Shown: positions 50,534 to 59,660 of the stretch, piece by piece
How the letters are laid out: every line of letters begins with the position of its first letter
Position numbering within the stretch: position 1 is the first letter of the stretch
IMG/VR virus record: IMGVR_UViG_3300017708_002392
Coordinates: 1 to 64,000 of that record
Source of the DNA: a virus
Length of the DNA: 64,000 nucleotides
Reading direction: 5' to 3' (one strand)
The notes under the pieces: generated by a model
The model's database searches: none
What the model was told of the DNA's origin: nothing
Seen by the model: only the letters and a program-made list of their open reading frames with translations
Position numbers and translations under genes: made by a program

Positions 50534-51682
50534 TTAGTTGTCCGCTTGTGGTTTCAATAGTTTACTTAACGCAACACGTTCATTGGTTGTGGTAGAACCA
50601 TCTTCTAATGTGGTTGTGTTTGTGTTGTTTATGAACCCAGTTTTGTGAGTATCACGTGTGTTAGTCTGTGTCATTGTCATTCTTACATTATCTTCTATTT
50701 TCACAAATCTTCTCCCATCAAATCTAAAAAGTCTGTTTGGTGAATAATCAGTACGCAAGAAAAACATACCCTCAACTGGTTGTGCAGGGAATGAGGTACC
50801 AAACGTATATGTTTCACCATTAGCAGGAATACCATCTCCAGTAAGATAACCTTCGATATATCCCTTGCTATCCGGAGTTTGGTATACTTTGTCCACGTTA
50901 ATATGTCCGGTATCTGTTTTGACATCGTCATCAACAGTTACTAATGCAACCTTGCCTTCTTCGTCTGTAGGCATCACATGTAATTGTTTTGTATTGTATC
51001 CGGATAATGGTGCATCAGTTTCTGCTTGTGTTACTATTGCATCATTGATTTCTAATTCTTTATCTCTTGTTTTTTGATCAGTATTTTCATCTTTGTCACC
51101 TAGTATATCTCTAAATTCTTGTGCGTCTGTGATTCCTTTTACTCTAACTCTGTACAAGTGTGGCCACCATGTTCTTGAGAAACCTTCTGATGCTCTGCTG
51201 ACATCTTCTACCACATAATATCGTTTCAATGTTTCTGTGTCAGTTTCATCCAGCGAATGATCATCTTTCAAGTGTGGCAACTCAATTACATCACCCGACA
51301 TAATTTTTCTGCCTAATGCTTCCACAATGTCTTTGATGTGGAATGTCATGAATAATTGGTCGTTTTGCAAGAATAGACCAAACTGTGACAGGTCAAAATC
51401 TATGTCTGACACATTGTATATCACTCTTGTATGATACACATCGGGATCATATTTTCTGTCTCTATTTTCTAAGAACAACATGTCTTGTATAGCTAGTTCA
51501 TTAAGGCTGTCACCTGATCGTTGTGGTTGTGTTGCATCTTCAGATGTGCCTTGATCATTGGGGGAAATGTATTTGTGTATGTAGGCATCTGTGCCGCCTA
51601 TCTGAAACATTTCAGATATGTTACGATCTAAGAAAGCATAATCATTACCTTTTTCTGGTTTGAATAGTGATAGTCTAGGCAT
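50534..51682 (-). CDS. gp14: Neck protein gp14
   Basis: The 382-residue product matches the gp14 pattern of marine T4-like phages: LSLFKPEKGNDYAFLDRNI start, MLFLENRDRKYDPDVYHTR, DIDFDLSQFGLFLQNDQ, MSGDVIELPHLKDD and YYVVEDVSRASEGFS. Gp14 with gp13 forms the neck that seals the head portal. A C-terminal LFRFDGRRFVKIED module (about 318-331) recurs in other tail proteins here. A GGTAAATA box lies 7 bases before the ATG. Confidence 0.82.
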   Translation of the reverse strand: MPRLSLFKPEKGNDYAFLDRNISEMFQIGGTDAYIHKYISPNDQGTSEDATQPQRSGDSLNELAIQDMLFLENRDRKYDPDVYHTRVIYNVSDIDFDLSQFGLFLQNDQLFMTFHIKDIVEALGRKIMSGDVIELPHLKDDHSLDETDTETLKRYYVVEDVSRASEGFSRTWWPHLYRVRVKGITDAQEFRDILGDKDENTDQKTRDKELEINDAIVTQAETDAPLSGYNTKQLHVMPTDEEGKVALVTVDDDVKTDTGHINVDKVYQTPDSKGYIEGYLTGDGIPANGETYTFGTSFPAQPVEGMFFLRTDYSPNRLFRFDGRRFVKIEDNVRMTMTQTNTRDTHKTGFINNTNTTTLEDGSTTTNERVALSKLLKPQADN

Positions 51683-51688
51683 ATAACA

Positions 51689-51696
51689 TATTTACC
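51689..51696 (-). promoter_or_regulatory. Late promoter box GGTAAATA for gp14-gp15
   Basis: Last A is 7 bases before the ATG at 51682, pointing away from the box for gp13 on the other strand. Confidence 0.65.
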
Positions 51697-51713
51697 GTCC
51701 TTATCAATACGCC

Positions 51714-51721
51714 TATAAATA
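51714..51721 (+). promoter_or_regulatory. T4-type late promoter box TATAAATA for gp13
   Basis: A perfect box whose last A is exactly 6 bases before the ATG at 51727. Confidence 0.8.
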
Positions 51722-51726
51722 GTAGT

Positions 51727-52512
51727 ATGGCAGACACAGCACTATCCCAAGCAACCAATAATCAGATCAATGCGGCCAAGCAAGAAATCTATGATTATGT
51801 GAAAATACGTTTGGGTGACGGAATGGTTGAAGTAGAACTAGATCCTAAGCATCTCGAAAACGCATTCATCACAGCAGTTGATAGGTTCAGACAACGTTCT
51901 TCCAATTCTGCAGAAGAATCATATGGTTTTCTAGAGTTACAGAAAGATCAAACAGAATACACAATGCCAGCTGAAGTTATACACGTCAGTAGAATTTACA
52001 GAAGAACAGTAGGTGGAGCATCATCGACAGAGGGTGGATCTACATTTGATCCTTTTGAGTTGGCATACACCAACATATATTTGTTGCAGACAGGACGTAT
52101 CGGAGGACTAGCAACATATGATATGTTTGCAGGATACCAAGAGTTGGTTGCAAGAATGTTTGGTGGATTTATCAATTTCAAATATGACCAACCTACAAGA
52201 CGATTACAGATATTTAGGCGACAAAAGTCAGCTGAAACTGTATTGATTGAACAATACAATCATAGGCCAGACTTTATATTGCTAACTGACATATATGCAA
52301 AACCTTGGATCAGAGATTATACTTTAGCCATAGCGAAGTTTACCCTAGGTGAAGCAAGATCTAAGTTTTCAACCATTGCTGGTCCACAGGGAGGCGGGCA
52401 ATTAAATGGTGATGCACTCAAGGCAGAAGCACAAAATGAGATGCAGATATTAGATCAACAAATAGGAAACTATCAAGAAGGTGGCACACCACTTTCATTC
52501 ACAATAGGCTAA
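51727..52512 (+). CDS. gp13: Neck protein gp13
   Basis: The 261-residue protein shows gp13 features: IYDYVKIRLGDGMVEVELDPKHLE, read as YDYVKIRLGDGMVEVELDP, ENAFITAVDRFRQRSSNS, VARMFGGFINFKYDQPTRRL and YAKPWIRDYTLAIAKFTLGEARSK, in the order seen in other T4-like phages. Gp13 binds the portal after packaging. It has no Shine-Dalgarno sequence and is predicted to be leaderless. Confidence 0.88.
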   Translation: MADTALSQATNNQINAAKQEIYDYVKIRLGDGMVEVELDPKHLENAFITAVDRFRQRSSNSAEESYGFLELQKDQTEYTMPAEVIHVSRIYRRTVGGASSTEGGSTFDPFELAYTNIYLLQTGRIGGLATYDMFAGYQELVARMFGGFINFKYDQPTRRLQIFRRQKSAETVLIEQYNHRPDFILLTDIYAKPWIRDYTLAIAKFTLGEARSKFSTIAGPQGGGQLNGDALKAEAQNEMQILDQQIGNYQEGGTPLSFTIG

Positions 52513-52541
52513 TTGACACATTACATATATTATTGTATAAT
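52513..52541 (+). promoter_or_regulatory. Consensus sigma70 promoter TTGACA-N17-TATAAT for gp1
   Basis: Starts one base after the gp13 stop. The predicted +1 is 52548, the A of the gp1 ATG. It is an early-type promoter inside the late region. Confidence 0.85.
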
Positions 52542-52547
52542 GTGAGC

Positions 52548-53138
52548 ATGATCATAGGAGTATGCGGATTAATTGGTTCAGGTAAAGACACAATCGCAGA
52601 ACATCTTATTAAACAGCACAAATTTCACAAGACATCATTTGCAGACAAACTGAAAGACGCAGTTGGTTCTATGTTTGATTGGGACCGTGACATGCTAGAA
52701 GGCAAAACAGAACCCAGCAGACAGTGGCGAGAACAACCAGATCCATTCTGGACTGAGGAAGCAGGGTTTGATGTATCGCCGAGATATTTGCTACAAAGGT
52801 TCGGAACTGAATGTATGCGGGAAGGATTTTTTGATGGCATTTGGGTAAGTTTGACCAAGAAGAAAATATTAGATAATCCTGACATAAGTTGGGTGATTCC
52901 TGATGTAAGATTTCCAAATGAGATATCTATGATTAGAAACATAGGCGGACAAATTTGGAGAGTGCAACGAGGTGCAGATCCTGACTGGGTCCACGACTAT
53001 GTTGAAGGGAACAAAGAACCTAACGGTGTGCATCCTTCCGAATGGAGATGGTTAAATGAACCATATGATGCCTTGATCCAAAACAATGATACTATTGATG
53101 CATTACAAGAAGATGTTGATAGTCTTTTAGGATTTTAG
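52548..53138 (+). CDS. gp1: Deoxynucleoside monophosphate kinase gp1
   Basis: The 196-residue kinase starts MIIGVCGLIGSGKDTIAEHL with a P-loop GLIGSGKDT, followed by FHKTSFADKLKDAV, SPRYLLQRFGTECMRE and DVRFPNEI, as in T4 gp1, which phosphorylates dTMP, dGMP and hydroxymethyl-dCMP for replication. I choose ATG 52548 because of both the promoter and the glycine-loop position; an upstream GTG is possible. It has its own early promoter though surrounded by late genes. Confidence 0.88.
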   Translation: MIIGVCGLIGSGKDTIAEHLIKQHKFHKTSFADKLKDAVGSMFDWDRDMLEGKTEPSRQWREQPDPFWTEEAGFDVSPRYLLQRFGTECMREGFFDGIWVSLTKKKILDNPDISWVIPDVRFPNEISMIRNIGGQIWRVQRGADPDWVHDYVEGNKEPNGVHPSEWRWLNEPYDALIQNNDTIDALQEDVDSLLGF

Positions 53139-53500
53139 TTATCGGCAATCAAATCGCCCTGACGCCAGCCTTGTTTTTTTACATGTAGCAATCGATTACA
53201 ATTTGCACACACAGTTTTTAGGTTGCTTGTGTTGTTGTTACTCATGTTGCCATCTACATAATGTACATCCAGCTGATATGGATGTTGTGCATTGAACCCA
53301 CACATTTCGCAACTGTTACTTTTTGTATATCCTGAACGTTGCCACGCAGGTGTTGATATTGTAGATGAATTAGATTTTCTTATACATGAGTCACATTTTT
53401 TTCTGTAATAAATTTTGTCACCACGGCGATAATTGTATGCCGCAGGCTTACTATTACATTCTTGACACAATGGTCTTGTTTGCTTTTTATCATTAAACAC
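53135..53500 (-). CDS. HNH endonuclease-like protein
   Basis: I place the start at GTG 53500 (121 residues), because a CATAAATA box ends exactly 6 bases before it; a TTG at 53545 is the longer alternative. The product has CQECN...CDSC (metal-binding pairs), CEMCG, LDVHYVDGNMSNN (HNH-like, with Y in place of the second H) and NLKTVCANCN. It resembles free-standing homing endonucleases inserted between phage structural genes (here gp1 and gp18). It converges on gp1 with a 4-base overlap. Confidence 0.75.
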   Translation of the reverse strand: MFNDKKQTRPLCQECNSKPAAYNYRRGDKIYYRKKCDSCIRKSNSSTISTPAWQRSGYTKSNSCEMCGFNAQHPYQLDVHYVDGNMSNNNTSNLKTVCANCNRLLHVKKQGWRQGDLIADN

Positions 53501-53505
53501 GCATA

Positions 53506-53513
53506 TATTTATG
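53506..53513 (-). promoter_or_regulatory. Late promoter box CATAAATA for the HNH gene
   Basis: Last A is exactly 6 bases before the GTG at 53500. Confidence 0.65.
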
Positions 53514-53573
53514 TGCACCTTTCCGGTGCTCTTTAAATATGGCAATTTTCGTGTATATAAATCAGTCCTATTA

Positions 53574-53581
53574 GGTAAATA
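53574..53581 (+). promoter_or_regulatory. Late promoter box GGTAAATA for the tail sheath
   Basis: Predicted +1 near 53587 gives a leader of about 28 bases containing AAGGAG before the ATG at 53615. Confidence 0.7.
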
Positions 53582-53614
53582 TTCATAACGAATGTTTTTA
53601 AGGAGTAAAACAAA

Positions 53615-56600
53615 ATGGCATTAACATCACCAGGAGTAGAGGTATCCGTAGTAGACGAAAGTTTTTACGTCCCCGGTATACCAGGAGCAGTACCACTAGT
53701 TGTGGTTGCAACTGCTCAAGACAAAACATCAGGAACAGGTAGCGGCACAGCATCTGGTACACTGAGCACTAACGCAAACGAAATATTTTTGATATCGTCA
53801 CAGAGAGAATTAACTCAAACGTTTGGCGATCCAACATTTTACACAGACGCATCAGGAACACCTATACAAGGTTATGAACTGAATGAATACGGCCTCCAAG
53901 CGGCTTACTCCTTCCTTGGAATTGCCAACAGAGCGTTTGTGATCAGAGCAAACATTAACACTTCAGAATTAACTGGATCAGCAGATGCACCTGGTGGCAG
54001 ACCTGATGATGGTTTTTATTGGTTAGACCTAGCAAGTACAAACTGGGGAATCAAAGAATGGAGTGAATCAACACAATCATTTACATCAAAACAACCAATC
54101 TTTATCACATCAACTGATGATGTCACTGGTTCACCTCCGGCGCCTATTGCGGCAAAAGGATCAATTGGTGATTATGCGATTGTGGCAACAAATCCTTTCA
54201 ATAGATTATTTTATAAAACAAGATCAAACACTTGGGTAAGAGTTGGATCAGCTGATTCAGCTACAAAAGATGCATCATGGTCATCAGCACACCCAATAGT
54301 GACAGGAACAGCAACGAATCCGACAATAACAAATTCAGAATCAGTTACCATTAATGGAAGCACAGTATCGTCACTAGGTACTACTGTGGCAACGTTTGCA
54401 ACAGCAATTAACAACGAAGGCATTGAAGGTGTAAAAGCGGCAGCTGTTGATGGAAAACTAGAAATATATGCAATCCCAGTAGCGTCAGGTGGAGACTCAT
54501 CAACTTTGGCAGTAGGTGCCGTAGAATTAGATGAAGCGTCAGGAACACCTTTTGCAGATGCCGGAATAGCAGTAGGCACAGCAAACAGATTGTTTCCACC
54601 AAAAGTTTTCATAGGAACACACACTGAAGACTTTGGTTTTAGATCAGGAGATACTAGATCAAGACCAAGTGGATCTGTTTGGATTCAACAAACAGCACCA
54701 AACAGCGGAGCAACGATATCAGTCAAAAAATATTCAGAAACTTCTGGACAATTTGAATCAGTAAATGCTCCTGTGTTTAAAACACATGAACAGGCATTAC
54801 AGCAACTTGATAAAGCAGGTGGCGGTTCAAACCTTACAGTAAATGATGTAATGGTACAAGTGAATACTACTGAACATGAATGGGGTGATTCAACTAGAGA
54901 TTCAGGTGAATTAATAGATTATGTTTTATTTAGAAGAGCAGTTGGTGTTGGTTCAAACACAAATATTGTTTCAAATAAAATTACAACAAAATCATCGGCA
55001 ATCACAGGCACTGGTACTGTGCGTATGGCAGAGACTATGGTCAACAATGCTACACAAACAAACAGTCTTTCAAATTTATTAAATGAAAAAACTGTAACTG
55101 TAAGTGGCACAGATGCAGATGATGTGGTAGCAGGAATAGCTGCGGCAGGATTTAAACATGTGTCTGCATCATATGACGCAACCACAAAAAGAATCACTGT
55201 ATCCCATGACAAAGGTGGAAACATCTACTTCACAGATACTTCCAGCAATCCAATGGGGGACTTAGGATTTAATGCTACATTTGCCAACACATACGGTGAC
55301 AACACAAGTCTAAGTGCAGAGAAAATTGCAAACTTATACACAGCACCAGCTGGTGACAAAGATGATTATTCAACAATCATAAGTGGTGATGGATTTGACT
55401 TTGTGGCATCTAACTGGCAACCAGTACAAAACACACCAGATTCAGGAACTACTTACACAGCAATTCAGAGTGTGAATGAGCCATCAAAAGATCCTGCTAA
55501 CAATCAACTTTGGTATAACACAACTGTTGATGAAGTAGATATTTTAATACATGATGGATCAGCATGGACAGGATACCAAAATGTATCATCAGATGCTAGA
55601 GGATTCAATCTAGCAAATACAGATCCAAAAGGACCACAAATTGTTGCAACTGAACCAACTACACAGTCAGATGGTACAGCATTAGTAGACGGAGACCTTT
55701 GGTTGAATACATCAGATCTTGAAAACTATCCAAAACTTTACAGATATGATTCATCACAAGACAATGGACAAGAGTGGGTACTAATTGACAACACAGACCA
55801 ATCAGGACAGGACGGAATATTGTTTGCAGACTTTAGATTCCACACAGATGCAACAAAAGATGTAGTTACTGAAGAGTCTTTGATTACTGACTTGTTAACA
55901 TCAACTTACCTTGATATTGATGCACCAGAATCTGCTTTATATCCAAAAGGAATGTTAGGGTTCAACCTAAGACGTTCTGGATACAATGTTGCTAGATTCA
56001 AAAAAGATTACTTCACAAGAACTAACTTTACAAGCGTGGTAACATATCCAACTCTACCTACAGAAAAGGATGCATGGGTATCTGAATCACCATTAAGAAC
56101 AAATGGTGCACCAAACATGGGTAGAAAGGCACAGAGAGCAGTTGTTGTAGAAGCAATGAAATCATCAGTAGCATCTACCACAGCACTAAGAGAAGAACAA
56201 AGAGAATTTAACTTGTTGGCAGCTCCAGGCTACCCAGAGTTAATTTCAGACTTAGAAACTCTTAATGCTGATAGAAAAGACACAGCATTTGTTGTTGGAG
56301 ACACTCCATTGAGATTAGAAGCAACTTCAACTGCGGTAACAAACTATGCAAACAACACAGCAGGTGCGGCAGACAACGGAGAAGATGGACTGTTAACTAC
56401 AGATTCATTCACTGGTGTTTATTATCCTTCAGGATTTACAACTGCTAACAGCGGTGAATCAGTTGTTGTTCCGGCTTCACACATGATGTTGAGAACGATT
56501 GCATTTAATGACCAAGTGGCATTTCCATGGTTTGCACCAGCAGGTGTTAGACGTGGTAAAGTTGATAACGCTTCTTCAGTTGGATTTATTAATTCAGAAG

Positions 56601-57058
56601 GTGAGTTTGAAACAACACAAGTGTCAAGTGGATTAAGAGATTCACTTTACAGTGTAAACATTAACCCAATATCATTTGTGACAGGTGCAGGACTTACTGT
56701 ATTTGGACAAAAAACAAGACAACTTACTGCATCAGCACTTGACAGAGTCAATGTTGCTAGACTAGTTGCATTTGTAAGATTGAACTTAGATAAAATTGCA
56801 AGACCATTTATCTTTGAACCAAATGATACACTTACTAGAAATGAAATCAAACAATCAGTCGAATCATTCTTATTAGAATTAACTTCACAGAGAGCATTGT
56901 TTGACTTTGCTGTTGTGTGTGATGAAACAAACAACACGCCAGCAAGAATAGATAAAAATGAATTGTATGTTGATGTAGCCATAGAGCCAGTCAAAGCAGT
57001 TGAGTTTATCTTCATTCCAGTAAGGTTGAAAAACACAGGAGAAATTGGCGCCCTTTAG
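53615..57058 (+). CDS. gp18: Tail sheath protein gp18
   Basis: A contractile sheath protein of 1147 residues, much longer than T4 gp18 (659). The N-terminus SPGVEVSVVDESFYVPG and the C-terminal half (MGRKAQRAVVVEAMKSSVAS, PWFAPAGVRRG, FGQKTRQLTASALDRVNVARL, ending VKAVEFIFIPVRLKNTGEIG) are the conserved core. The extra length is in the middle (about residues 130-760), where fibre-like modules such as NQLWYNTTVD and GDLWLNTSD occur. A Shine-Dalgarno AAGGAG precedes the ATG. Confidence 0.93.
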   Translation: MALTSPGVEVSVVDESFYVPGIPGAVPLVVVATAQDKTSGTGSGTASGTLSTNANEIFLISSQRELTQTFGDPTFYTDASGTPIQGYELNEYGLQAAYSFLGIANRAFVIRANINTSELTGSADAPGGRPDDGFYWLDLASTNWGIKEWSESTQSFTSKQPIFITSTDDVTGSPPAPIAAKGSIGDYAIVATNPFNRLFYKTRSNTWVRVGSADSATKDASWSSAHPIVTGTATNPTITNSESVTINGSTVSSLGTTVATFATAINNEGIEGVKAAAVDGKLEIYAIPVASGGDSSTLAVGAVELDEASGTPFADAGIAVGTANRLFPPKVFIGTHTEDFGFRSGDTRSRPSGSVWIQQTAPNSGATISVKKYSETSGQFESVNAPVFKTHEQALQQLDKAGGGSNLTVNDVMVQVNTTEHEWGDSTRDSGELIDYVLFRRAVGVGSNTNIVSNKITTKSSAITGTGTVRMAETMVNNATQTNSLSNLLNEKTVTVSGTDADDVVAGIAAAGFKHVSASYDATTKRITVSHDKGGNIYFTDTSSNPMGDLGFNATFANTYGDNTSLSAEKIANLYTAPAGDKDDYSTIISGDGFDFVASNWQPVQNTPDSGTTYTAIQSVNEPSKDPANNQLWYNTTVDEVDILIHDGSAWTGYQNVSSDARGFNLANTDPKGPQIVATEPTTQSDGTALVDGDLWLNTSDLENYPKLYRYDSSQDNGQEWVLIDNTDQSGQDGILFADFRFHTDATKDVVTEESLITDLLTSTYLDIDAPESALYPKGMLGFNLRRSGYNVARFKKDYFTRTNFTSVVTYPTLPTEKDAWVSESPLRTNGAPNMGRKAQRAVVVEAMKSSVASTTALREEQREFNLLAAPGYPELISDLETLNADRKDTAFVVGDTPLRLEATSTAVTNYANNTAGAADNGEDGLLTTDSFTGVYYPSGFTTANSGESVVVPASHMMLRTIAFNDQVAFPWFAPAGVRRGKVDNASSVGFINSEGEFETTQVSSGLRDSLYSVNINPISFVTGAGLTVFGQKTRQLTASALDRVNVARLVAFVRLNLDKIARPFIFEPNDTLTRNEIKQSVESFLLELTSQRALFDFAVVCDETNNTPARIDKNELYVDVAIEPVKAVEFIFIPVRLKNTGEIGAL

Positions 57059-57090
57059 AAAGGCGTAACAAGAATAATACTATAGAGCAT

Positions 57091-57098
57091 AGTAAATA
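57091..57098 (+). promoter_or_regulatory. Late promoter box AGTAAATA for the tail tube
   Basis: Predicted +1 near 57104 gives a 14-base leader that begins almost at AGGAG, before the ATG at 57118. Confidence 0.65.
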
Positions 57099-57117
57099 CA
57101 ATTAGGAGAAAAACAAA

Positions 57118-57738
57118 ATGGCAATATCAACACTTTCAAAGTTTACAGTACCTTTAGCAAGTAACCAGTCTTCAAGTTCACAAGGCTTGTTAATGCCAAA
57201 ATTACAATATCGCTTTAGAGTGATACTTGAAGGATTTGGTGTGTCAACTCCTAGATCAGAACTTACTAAGCAAGTTGTAGATGTTACAAGACCTAACATT
57301 ACTTTTGACCAAATCACACTTGATGTTTACAACTCAAGAGTGTACATGGCAGGTAAACATACTTGGGATCCAATTACTCTTAATGTAAGAGATGATGTCA
57401 ACAATGAAGTTACTAAACTTGTTGGTGAGCAATTACAGAAACAGTTTGATTTCTTTGAGCAATCATCTGCCGCTTCTGGAATTGATTACAAATTCACAGG
57501 TAGAATAGAAATGCTTGACGGTGGTAACGGTGCCGACGCAGTAAATGTCTTAGAAACTTATGAATTATATGGTTGTTACTTAGACAACGTTCAATACGGA
57601 ACAATGGCATATGCTACTTCAGAGCCTGTACAGATTACAATGTCAATCAGATATGACAATGCAATCCAAACTCCAAGAGGATCAGGCGTAGGAGCAGACG
57701 TAGCTAGAACCATTGGAACTGCTGTTACTGGCGGTTAA
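57118..57738 (+). CDS. gp19: Tail tube protein gp19
   Basis: The 206-residue tube protein has LQYRFRVILEGFG, TKQVVDVTRPNITFDQITLDVYNS (read as QVVDVTRPNITFDQITLD), YMAGKHTWDPITLNVRDDV and YELYGCYLDNVQYG, the conserved gp19 order. It stacks in hexamers inside the sheath. Gene order sheath-tube matches T4. It has AGGAGA about 7-8 bases before the ATG. Confidence 0.95.
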   Translation: MAISTLSKFTVPLASNQSSSSQGLLMPKLQYRFRVILEGFGVSTPRSELTKQVVDVTRPNITFDQITLDVYNSRVYMAGKHTWDPITLNVRDDVNNEVTKLVGEQLQKQFDFFEQSSAASGIDYKFTGRIEMLDGGNGADAVNVLETYELYGCYLDNVQYGTMAYATSEPVQITMSIRYDNAIQTPRGSGVGADVARTIGTAVTGG

Positions 57739-57760
57739 TAAACCACCCACATCTTAAGTC

Positions 57761-57768
57761 AATAAATA
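57761..57768 (+). promoter_or_regulatory. Late promoter box AATAAATA
   Basis: Last A is 7 bases before the ATG at 57775. Confidence 0.7.
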
Positions 57769-57774
57769 TCTTAT

Positions 57775-59229
57775 ATGAACTTTAGACAGTTATTTCTTGA
57801 CCAATTAGTCAACGGTGATACCATGAAGGATTACAAACATGCGGCTCGCTTGTACCTTGATGAAGCATTCAGACTGTCACCAAAAAATAGATTCTTATAT
57901 CATGTGGTATTCAACATCAATCCTTTAGCTGCAGGCAACATGCTCAACAGAGCAAAAGGAGAACAGATTGAACTAGGTATGCTTGTTAAAAGTGTTGATT
58001 TGCCTGCTTATCAGTTTAATGTTGAAATGAAAAATCAATACAACTACAAAAACTATGTGCAAACAGGAATCACTTATGAGCCAGTGACAATGACTCTTCA
58101 TGATGATATGGGTGATGTTGCAACAGCATTTTTTAAATCATATTACCAACATTATATGACAGATACTCTACACCAACAAGGTGAATACAACTCCATTAAG
58201 TTTGACAACAAGAATACACCCGAGCCTGCCGCAGGCAGATGGGGCATGGACAACGGCGAGAACGAAAGATTTTTGAATTCTATCTCAATCTTTCAATTGC
58301 ATAGACAGAGATTTACAGAATTTAGATTGATGAATCCAATCATAAACGATTACAGAAATGGTTCAATGGATCAGGCTGATGGCGGAGGAGTAAGTGAACA
58401 ATCATTCTCTGTGTCTTATTCTGGTGTGCTAATTGAAGCAGGTGCAGTCCGTAGAGATAACCCACAGGGGTTTGCAGTGTTACATTACGATCGTTCACCC
58501 TCACCTATCAGACCACTAGGTGGCGGCACTGATTCTATATTTGGGCGTGGTGGTGTCCTAGCAGGAATATCCACAGCATTTGGATTGGCCAAGTCAGGCA
58601 ATTTTCTTGGTGCATTATTATCTGGAGTCACCACATACAAAACTATCAAACGTGGCAAGGCAACCCGAGGTATCAAGGAAGAAATATTCGGACTTGCTGG
58701 TACTTTTTTAACCGGAGCTGTAAACAATCTGGGAGCAACTAGTAGACCAGGAGTACAGTTTCCAAAAGATACAAGAAAAAGAAGACGCACAGCATTACCT
58801 ATTGATTCTCAATTGAACAATGTTATCAAACAAAATACAACACAAAAAACAGATAAAGAAATATTCTTAGCAGGAAATCAAGTGGCTGATTATTTGTCTT
58901 TGGATGACAATGCCAAATTAAAATTTGCAAAATTCGAAACATTTAGACGTGACATTAATGTCGATGTGTCGTCTATAGATTCTGAATGGAATAAACTTTC
59001 AACAAAACAACAAAATGATTATCTAGCATCAACACCATCAGAAGCAAAAAAACTTGTCAAAGATGGATTGTTAGTGTACAAAGTATCTAAACAAAAATAC
59101 AATGCTGTGATATCACAACAGGGAATTTCAGATACAACGAAAACTTTAAGTGCAACTAATTCAACTAGTTCAACTTCTACTTCAAGTTCAAGTTCTAGTT
59201 CTAGTTCTAGTGGAAGTGGAGGATACTAA
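57775..59229 (+). CDS. Tail-tube-related structural protein (484 aa)
   Basis: The N-terminal 250 residues resemble a tail-tube/initiator fold: RFLYHVVFNINPLA, MLVKSVDLPAYQFNVEMKNQYN, GITYEPVTMTLHDDMGDVA and SVSYSGVLIEAGAV, parallel to gp19 and to gp54/gp48-type tube initiators. A Gly/Ala-rich hydrophobic middle and a helical region follow. The end is a run of serines and threonines (last 25 residues). It is coupled to the next gene by a 1-base overlap. The gp54 identity is unproven. Confidence 0.65.
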   Translation: MNFRQLFLDQLVNGDTMKDYKHAARLYLDEAFRLSPKNRFLYHVVFNINPLAAGNMLNRAKGEQIELGMLVKSVDLPAYQFNVEMKNQYNYKNYVQTGITYEPVTMTLHDDMGDVATAFFKSYYQHYMTDTLHQQGEYNSIKFDNKNTPEPAAGRWGMDNGENERFLNSISIFQLHRQRFTEFRLMNPIINDYRNGSMDQADGGGVSEQSFSVSYSGVLIEAGAVRRDNPQGFAVLHYDRSPSPIRPLGGGTDSIFGRGGVLAGISTAFGLAKSGNFLGALLSGVTTYKTIKRGKATRGIKEEIFGLAGTFLTGAVNNLGATSRPGVQFPKDTRKRRRTALPIDSQLNNVIKQNTTQKTDKEIFLAGNQVADYLSLDDNAKLKFAKFETFRRDINVDVSSIDSEWNKLSTKQQNDYLASTPSEAKKLVKDGLLVYKVSKQKYNAVISQQGISDTTKTLSATNSTSSTSTSSSSSSSSSSGSGGY

Positions 59230-59657
59230 TGGCATATAGACCAGCAACACCCGGAGGCTCATCATCGGGCACAGCGGCAAAATCCTTAAGTAATTTAGGT
59301 ATATCGAAAGCAACAGGCACAGAAGCCACTGTTCAATTTTTATCTGGAATAGGAGAAGAAAAAGTTGAACTTAATGCAGGAGAATATGATGCGGCTGTGG
59401 CATTTTTTGAAAACAGAGATTACGATAGATTAGCGTCGGAGTCAATTGCATATGTATTAATGCGTCAAGCAAAAGTAGATGATGTAAATGTATTCAAAAT
59501 ATTAGATACTCTTGAAGCACAAGCAAGTAAAGATCCAGTTACTCTCAACAATCTTGTTGGAGAAATATTAAACCTTAACAGATTCAAAACATCAATTCTC
59601 GGATTCAAATCTGCTGGCCCACAAAACACATTAGCAAAAAGAAACATCAAGGCATAA
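59229..59657 (+). CDS. Conserved virion-region protein (142 aa)
   Basis: A mostly helical protein with a flexible S/G/T-rich N-terminus and a conserved-looking core (ELNAGEYDAAVAFFENRDYD, then VLMRQAKVDDVNVFKILDTLE). It lies between tail-tube-like and gp4 genes. Its role is unknown; a head or neck accessory is possible. Confidence 0.6.
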   Translation: MAYRPATPGGSSSGTAAKSLSNLGISKATGTEATVQFLSGIGEEKVELNAGEYDAAVAFFENRDYDRLASESIAYVLMRQAKVDDVNVFKILDTLEAQASKDPVTLNNLVGEILNLNRFKTSILGFKSAGPQNTLAKRNIKA

Positions 59658-59660
59658 TGT

